DNA from: Nocardioides euryhalodurans
GTDB taxonomy: Bacteria; Actinomycetota; Actinomycetes; Propionibacteriales; Nocardioidaceae
Direction of reading: 5' to 3'
DNA length: 64,000 bases
Assembly: GCF_004564375.1 (NCBI RefSeq)
Contig: NZ_CP038267.1
Span: 1,676,501 to 1,740,500 of the forward strand
Shown: piece by piece, positions 59,711 to 64,000 of the stretch
Layout of the letters: every line of letters starts with the position of its first letter
How positions within the stretch are numbered: position 1 is the first letter of the stretch
Notes under the pieces: generated by a model
What the model saw: the letters and a program-made list of their open reading frames with translations, nothing else
Told to the model about the DNA's origin: nothing
Databases searched by the model: none
Translations under genes and position numbers: made by a program

Positions 59711-60376
59711 TCAGGACAGCTCGCTGAACCGCTCCACGGCCTGGGCGGTGCCCGAGACCACGACGAGGTCGCCCTGCTCGAGCACCGTGTCAGCCGTGGC
59801 GTAGGTGAACTCCGCGCCGGCGCGCTTGACGCCGACGACGGTGACACCGAGCTGGGTGCGGATGCCGGTGTCGCCCAGCGGCTTCCCCCAGAGGCTGGAC
59901 GGCGGGCTGGTCTTGACGAAGGCGTAGTCCTCGTCGATCTCGATGTAGTCGAGCATCCGTCCTCGTACGAGGTGGGCCACCCGCTTGCCCATGTCGTGCT
60001 CGGGACGGACGACGTGGTGGACGCCGATCTGGGTCAGGATCCGGGCATGGGCCTTGCTGATGGCCTTGGCCCACACGTCCCGGACGCCCAGGCCCAGCGC
60101 CACCGAGGCACTGAGGATGCTCGCCTCGAGGTCGGTGCCGACGCCGATCACGACGCGGTCGATCTCACCGACGGCCAGCTGCCGCATCGCCTCCTCGTCG
60201 GTGGAGTCCGCGACGACGACGTGCGTGAGCCGCCCCGACAGCGACTCCACGACGCGGCGGTCCGCGTCGATGCCGAGGACCTCGGTGCCGGTGGCCTCGA
60301 GCTCGAGGGCGAGCGACTTGCCGAAGCGCCCGAGCCCGATGACGGCGACACCGCTCTCCCTGCGTGACCTAGCCAA
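59711..60376 (-). CDS. trkA: TrkA-type potassium uptake regulatory subunit
   Basis: 221 residues. The N-terminal RCK domain has the NAD-binding GLGRFGKSLA motif and an acidic EVLGID end; the C-terminal TrkA-C domain (about 140-221) follows. It binds NAD(H) or ATP and gates the TrkH channel. The start is TTG at 60376, overlapping the trkH stop by 8 bases, so the two are translationally coupled. It is a single-RCK, KtrA-like protein, shorter than the E. coli double form. Confidence 0.94.
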   Translation of the reverse strand: MARSRRESGVAVIGLGRFGKSLALELEATGTEVLGIDADRRVVESLSGRLTHVVVADSTDEEAMRQLAVGEIDRVVIGVGTDLEASILSASVALGLGVRDVWAKAISKAHARILTQIGVHHVVRPEHDMGKRVAHLVRGRMLDYIEIDEDYAFVKTSPPSSLWGKPLGDTGIRTQLGVTVVGVKRAGAEFTYATADTVLEQGDLVVVSGTAQAVERFSELS

Positions 60377-61727
60377 TGATCGGCCGTCCTTCCGGTAGCT
60401 CGTAGTGCCGGTGGCGCTCGCGCAGCGCGAGCGCCGACACCAGTGTGATGGGACCGAGGCGTCCCAGGAACATCAGTCCGACCAGCACCAGCTCGGCCGA
60501 GGTCGGCAGGTCGAAGGTGATGCCCGTCGAGAGACCCACCGTGGCGAACGCGGAGGTCGCCTCGAACAGCACCGGTCCCATCGGCAGCCCGGTGAGGGAC
60601 ATCAGCAGCAGGGTCGCCCCGACGACCGCGCCCACGGACAGCAGTGCCACGGTCAGCGCCTGCCGGATCACCCGGTCGTCGACCTGTCGGTCGAAGGCGT
60701 TGACGCGCTCCTCGCCGCGCACCTCGGCGTAGATGACGAAGAAGAGCAGGATGAACGTCGTCACCTTGATGCCACCGGCGGTGCCGGCCGAGCCGCCGCC
60801 GATGAACATCAGCACGATCGTGCCGAGGAGGGTCGAGTCGTTCATCGCGCCGACGTCGAGGCTGTTGAAGCCGGCCGTGCGCGGCATCACGGCGTGGAAG
60901 AAGCCGGCGAAGATCCGACCCGGGGCCGACATCGCCCCGAGGGTGTCGGGGTTGGACCACTCGCTCGCGGTCACGAAGACCGTGCCGGCCACCAGCAGCA
61001 CGGCCGTGACGCTGACGGTCATCTTGGTGTGCATGCTCCACGCGCGGGGTCGGCCGATCTCGCGCCGCAGCTCGAACCAGACGGGGAAGCCCAGACCACC
61101 GAAGATCACCGCGAGCGCGATCGGCACGCAGACCCAGGGGTCGGTGACGAACCGGACCAGGCTGTCGGCGTACAGCGCGAAGCCGGCGTTGTTGAACGCC
61201 GAGACCGAGTGGAAGACCCCGAGGTACGCCGCCCGCCCCACCGGCTCGTCGTAGCCGAGCCAGAAGCGCAGGAACAGCACCACGGCGACGAGTGCCTCCA
61301 CGAGCAGGCTGACCGTGACGACCCCGGTGACGACGCGGCGAAGGTCCGCCAGCCCCACGGCCTTGGTCTCGGCGGCGGCGCTGAGCCGGGTACGCAACCC
61401 CATCCGTCGGCTGATCAGCAGCCCGACCACCGAGGCGAACGTCATGATCCCGATGCCGCCCAGCTGGATCAGGCCGAGGATGACCACCTCGCCGAACGTC
61501 GTCCAGTGGCTGGCCGTGTCGACCACCACGAGCCCGGTCACGCAGACCGCGCTGGTCGAGGTGAACAACGCCGTGACGACGTCGGTGCTGCCCGGACCCT
61601 CGCTGGCGAAGGGCAGCATCAGCAGGGCGGTCCCGAGCAGGATCGCGCCCGCGAAGCCGGCCACGATGGTCTGGGCGGGGTGCCTGAAGAGGCGCTGCCG
61701 ACCGCCGACCCGACTCGCCACGCGCAC
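60369..61727 (-). CDS. trkH: TrkH/KtrB potassium transporter
   Basis: 452 residues with about eight to ten membrane helices. The selectivity-filter-like glycine segments are visible in TSTSAVCVTGLVVVDT, then SVSAFNNAGFALYADSL and MPRTAGFNSLDVGAM and a last SAFATVGLSTGIT, the four repeats of the filter. It imports potassium in a complex with the downstream TrkA. The GTG at 61727 has a GAGGAG ribosome site. No other transport genes are adjacent. Confidence 0.95.
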   Translation of the reverse strand: MRVASRVGGRQRLFRHPAQTIVAGFAGAILLGTALLMLPFASEGPGSTDVVTALFTSTSAVCVTGLVVVDTASHWTTFGEVVILGLIQLGGIGIMTFASVVGLLISRRMGLRTRLSAAAETKAVGLADLRRVVTGVVTVSLLVEALVAVVLFLRFWLGYDEPVGRAAYLGVFHSVSAFNNAGFALYADSLVRFVTDPWVCVPIALAVIFGGLGFPVWFELRREIGRPRAWSMHTKMTVSVTAVLLVAGTVFVTASEWSNPDTLGAMSAPGRIFAGFFHAVMPRTAGFNSLDVGAMNDSTLLGTIVLMFIGGGSAGTAGGIKVTTFILLFFVIYAEVRGEERVNAFDRQVDDRVIRQALTVALLSVGAVVGATLLLMSLTGLPMGPVLFEATSAFATVGLSTGITFDLPTSAELVLVGLMFLGRLGPITLVSALALRERHRHYELPEGRPIIG

Positions 61728-61783
61728 TCCTCGTCCTCGACGCCACCGAGCGGGGCAACGCTACGCCCGCCCGCGAGTCACCC

Positions 61784-62179
61784 TCACCCCGGCGGGACTG
61801 CCACCGTGACGTCGGTGTGCGTGAAGTCCTCGCCCGTGAACAGCAGCGGCTCGCCGCTGGTCACCGAGAGTGCGTAGGCGAAGCAGTCGCCGAAGTTCAG
61901 CCGCGCTGCCGAGCCCGACCCCCGCCCGTAACGGCGGTAGGCGCCACGGGCGACCTCGCCCTGGCGAACCGAGACCGGAACGAGCTCGATGGCGAGCGCC
62001 TCGACGACCTGGTCGAGACGCACCCCGTGGGCGCGAGATCGGGCGTCCGCGACGATGGAGACCTCGAGCTTGGTCGCCACCGACATCTTGCAGTCAGCAC
62101 CCGCGGCCATGGCCAGCAGCCGGGCCCCGTCCGGCTCGTCGTCGACGATCGCCATCAGCGCCGAGGAGTCGATGATCAC
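61784..62179 (-). CDS. vapC: VapC-family PIN-domain toxin
   Basis: 131 residues. PIN active-site acids: Asp4 in IIDSSALMAI, Glu near 39 in TKLEVSIV, Asp in LNFGDCFAYAL and Asp in FTGEDF. It is an endoribonuclease that cuts tRNA or rRNA when not bound to antitoxin. The GTG at 62179 overlaps the vapB stop by 4 bases (GTGA), so both are translated together. The four acidic residues are intact, so the toxin should be active. Confidence 0.93.
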   Translation of the reverse strand: MIIDSSALMAIVDDEPDGARLLAMAAGADCKMSVATKLEVSIVADARSRAHGVRLDQVVEALAIELVPVSVRQGEVARGAYRRYGRGSGSAARLNFGDCFAYALSVTSGEPLLFTGEDFTHTDVTVAVPPG

Positions 62180-62442
62180 CGCGGCAGGCCCTGCTCGTCG
62201 TAGAGGTCGTCCACGGCCCTGATCTCCCTGTCAGGGTCGCCCGCGTCTGCGCCGTACGCCTCGACGAGCCGGCGCACCGCGGCGATCGTGCTCGCCGTCC
62301 GGGCCGCCTGGGGGTCTGCTCCGTACTCGCGGAGCAGCCGCTCCAGCGCCTCCTCGATCGCTCCCACCTGGGACTTCCCCGTCACCCTGGCTGCCTCCCG
62401 GGCGAGCTGCTGCACCCGTTCGCTCTTCACGGTGAACGCCAT
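62176..62442 (-). CDS. vapB: VapB-family antitoxin
   Basis: 88 residues. The start MAFTVKSERVQQLAREAARVTGKSQVGAIEEALERLL is a ribbon-helix-helix type (Phd/VapB-like) DNA-binding domain, and the C-terminal acidic-hydrophobic part (AYGADAGDPDREIRAVDDLYDEQGLPR) would wrap the toxin. The ATG at 62442 follows TACCAT (62449-62454, minus) by 6 nt. The promoter holds an inverted repeat that the VapBC complex probably binds. Confidence 0.9.
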   Translation of the reverse strand: MAFTVKSERVQQLAREAARVTGKSQVGAIEEALERLLREYGADPQAARTASTIAAVRRLVEAYGADAGDPDREIRAVDDLYDEQGLPR

Positions 62443-62480
62443 GGAACCATGGTACCCACGGCTACTGGTGTCATGGTTCC
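62443..62480. promoter_or_regulatory. VapBC autoregulatory operator candidate
   Basis: A perfect 9-bp inverted repeat GGAACCATG (62443-62451) and CATGGTTCC (62472-62480) with 20 bp between. The first arm directly touches the vapB start codon and overlaps its likely -10 (62449-62454), and holds the nested palindrome ACCATGGT (62446-62453). The second arm ends at the stop of the upstream gene. Bound VapBC could thus cover the promoter. Confidence 0.7.
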
Positions 62481-63602
62481 TCACGCCGACTCGCGCAGCA
62501 CCCGCGCCGTGCGCCAGCACAGCTCCCCCGCGGGCCCGGCCAGCTTCTGGCCGAGCGAGGCGAGCGCCGCGGCATGCCGGGGATCGAGGCAGCCCGCGAC
62601 CAGCGGCCACGCGCCCGGCGCGACTGCCGCGGCCGCGACGCACGGCCACAGGTCGCGCACGGTCGCGTCGTCGACCCGGCCCGCCATGGCAGCGAGCACC
62701 AACCCGGCGGGGCCGTCGTGCTGCCGAGCCAGCTCCCGCCACAGGGGATCCGGTACGTCGGTGAGCAGGGCGAAGCCGTCGCGGATCGTCGGCGCACTCG
62801 CCCACTGCAGCGCCGTCGCCCACGCCGCAGGTTGGTCCGCGACCGCGAGGGCCACGGGCTCGTCCACCGCGAGCGGCGCGCACTCGAACATCCGTCCCTG
62901 CTCGACCGGCACCAGCCGTCCGAGAACGCAGTCGCCCGGCGAGAGCTCCGCGGCGGCACCCAGGTTGAGGGTCGCGACCTCACGATCGGCCCCCAGATCG
63001 CGCCACGTGATCGCTCGTGGCTCGACATCGACCAGCCGGTACGCCCCCATCGGCGTCCCCACCCACTCCTCGATCGAGTCGGCATGGCGGGCCAGCACCG
63101 GGGCGAACCCGCCCGCCAGGAAGTGCCGCAGGCCGCCGTACTCGTAGAGGAACGCCTGCCGGTAGGCCCAGTCGTGGTCCAGGATCCGACAGAAGGCCTC
63201 TCGGTCCTCCCGACCGCGCCCCCCGGTGACATCAGGCTGTCCGCTCACCTGGCAGGCGAGCCGCATCGCCCTGGTGGTGATGCGGCGCCCCGGCTCGTCG
63301 AGGTGGGCCAACGCCTGCGCGAGGATCCAGCGCGACATCGCCCAGCCGGGAAGCACGTCGGGAAGCGACGCGATCTGGAGCAACCGTTCCACCCGCCACC
63401 ATGCCCAGTAGGGGCCGCCGTCGAGGTCGTACGGCTGCTGCTCCATCAGCGCGAGCGCACCGGCCGCGTCGCCCGCCTGCTCCCGAGCGTTCACCGCCAG
63501 CTGGCGACGGACGTACGTCAGGTGCGGCGCGAGGTCCGGGTCGCTCCAGCGCGACGACTGCTTCCGCGAGCGCCCCGTGCGGCGGTTGCGTGACTTCGGC
63601 AT
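62481..63602 (-). CDS. Conserved hypothetical protein, helical N-terminus, C-terminal repeat-like region
   Basis: 373 residues of unknown function. A basic N-terminus (residues 2-18, Arg/Lys/Ser-rich) is followed by a helical region (LTYVRRQLAVNAREQAGDAAGALALMEQQPY) that looks like a tetratricopeptide-type helix. The centre (about 150-280) is enriched in Trp and ends in a small beta domain GDCVLGRLVPVEQGRMFECAPL. No catalytic motif. It ends exactly where the vapB operator begins. ATG 63602 was selected; GTG 63611 is possible. Confidence 0.68.
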   Translation of the reverse strand: MPKSRNRRTGRSRKQSSRWSDPDLAPHLTYVRRQLAVNAREQAGDAAGALALMEQQPYDLDGGPYWAWWRVERLLQIASLPDVLPGWAMSRWILAQALAHLDEPGRRITTRAMRLACQVSGQPDVTGGRGREDREAFCRILDHDWAYRQAFLYEYGGLRHFLAGGFAPVLARHADSIEEWVGTPMGAYRLVDVEPRAITWRDLGADREVATLNLGAAAELSPGDCVLGRLVPVEQGRMFECAPLAVDEPVALAVADQPAAWATALQWASAPTIRDGFALLTDVPDPLWRELARQHDGPAGLVLAAMAGRVDDATVRDLWPCVAAAAVAPGAWPLVAGCLDPRHAAALASLGQKLAGPAGELCWRTARVLRESA

Positions 63603-63667
63603 GGCGACCACCCAACGCCTGCCGGGCCCGGTTCACCAGAGGGTGTCGTCGACCTGTGGAAGGCGCC

Positions 63668-64000
63668 TCAGGACGGACCGGGGTCGAGGGGCAGCCACGC
63701 CGACACCAGCCATCCTCCTTCGAAGGGTCCCGCGGAGGCGCCGCCGCCCAGCTCCTCGGCACGGTCGCGGAGCGAGCGCAGGCCGACGCCGGGAGTCCAC
63801 GAGGACGGCGGCCGGCCGTCGTCGTCCACGCTCAGACCGAGGACTCCGTTCGCGGTCACGGCGACCCGGCAACGACGCCCGTCCGAGTGGCGCAGGACGT
63901 TGGTGAGGGCCTCGGTGAGGATCCGGTACGCCGCCCGCTCGACAGCAGGGGTGAGCACGGGGAGCTGCTCGGGGAGCTCCAGCTCCACCGTCGTCCCGGC
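63668..64000 (-). CDS. NarL-type sensor histidine kinase, C-terminal ATPase domain, cut by window edge
   Basis: The last 110 codons of a kinase that begins beyond base 64000. Visible are the N-box segment AAYRILTEALTNVLRHSDGRRCRVAV, the D/G-box LGLSVDDDGRPP and the final GVGLRSLRDRAEELGG, the HATPase_c signature of the HisKA_3 type. Its paired regulator is expected beyond the window or nearby. The 65 bp between its stop and the next gene hold nothing clear. Confidence 0.85.
   Translation of the reverse strand, partial: AGTTVELELPEQLPVLTPAVERAAYRILTEALTNVLRHSDGRRCRVAVTANGVLGLSVDDDGRPPSSWTPGVGLRSLRDRAEELGGGASAGPFEGGWLVSAWLPLDPGPS

Noticed and set aside
1..64000. CRISPR array, rRNA operon, integrase, transposase or origin
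   Set aside because: No regularly spaced repeat series, no rRNA-like conserved blocks and no recombinase-family motifs were seen. The one repeat group (34645-34741) has no spacers.

Overview
The window is very GC-rich DNA with dense, short-gapped genes and many GTG or TTG starts. It carries a mycothiol-type DinB protein, DUF3000, an actinobacterial GlgA/GlgC pair, a WS/DGAT acyltransferase, DUF222/HNH and DUF1918 proteins. This points to an actinobacterium, most likely Nocardioides or another member of the Nocardioidaceae. I see no phage, transposase, CRISPR array, rRNA or tRNA. It looks like ordinary chromosome with several accessory cassettes.

Layout. 1-6.8 kb: two heme genes (hemY, cut by the window edge, and hemE), separated by a flavin/FMN reductase pair, a DUF4349 lipoprotein and a NYN-OST-HTH protein, then DUF3000 and RNase D. 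6.8-13.5 kb: a lone solute-binding lipoprotein, a MazF-like protein, a folded intergenic element and the giant helicase HrpA. 13.6-16.3 kb: an OmpR-type two-component system and a GNAT protein. 16.3-19.3 kb: a TetR regulator divergent from a Baeyer-Villiger-type monooxygenase and an SDR dehydrogenase. 19.3-30.4 kb: a mixed block with DUF402, a DinB2-like polymerase, a FUSC transporter, secreted HNH nuclease, WS/DGAT, an orphan DNA methyltransferase, secreted hydrolases, Mug glycosylase and a LuxR-type regulator. 30.4-33.3 kb: glycogen genes glgC and glgA, divergent across 39 bp. 33.4-42.4 kb: membrane and metalloprotease proteins, an FeS-type photolyase, TspO, a GH31 enzyme with sulfoquinovosidase signature residues, a mycothiol-type DinB protein and an FAD amine-oxidase-like protein. 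42.4-51.3 kb: a complete sugar-utilisation locus (LacI regulator, binding protein, two permeases, secreted PF10091 enzyme, GH39, and a divergent GH15). 51.4-64 kb: RelA/SpoT synthetase, CPBP protease, BASS transporter, HNH/DUF222, GDPD, TrkH/TrkA potassium uptake, VapBC, an unknown protein and the end of a histidine kinase.

How it works together. The clearest system is the 42.4-51.3 kb sugar locus. One 59-bp divergent region with two TGTAACCGG-type operators sits between lacI and the GH15 gene, so one regulator probably controls a six-gene operon on one strand and GH15 on the other. A second theme is promoter grammar. For over twenty genes a TANNNT- or CANNNT-like hexamer ends exactly 6 or 7 nt before the start codon and no ribosome binding site is present, which is the signature of leaderless transcripts. 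Several divergent pairs (glgC/glgA, tetR/monooxygenase, DinB-family/SRPBCC) use such promoters back to back with a palindrome or a neighbouring -10 inside the shared space.

Limits. Functions are read from motifs and family knowledge without database searches. Start sites were chosen from RBS spacing or the leaderless pattern and may be off by a few codons. No expression claim has been tested.
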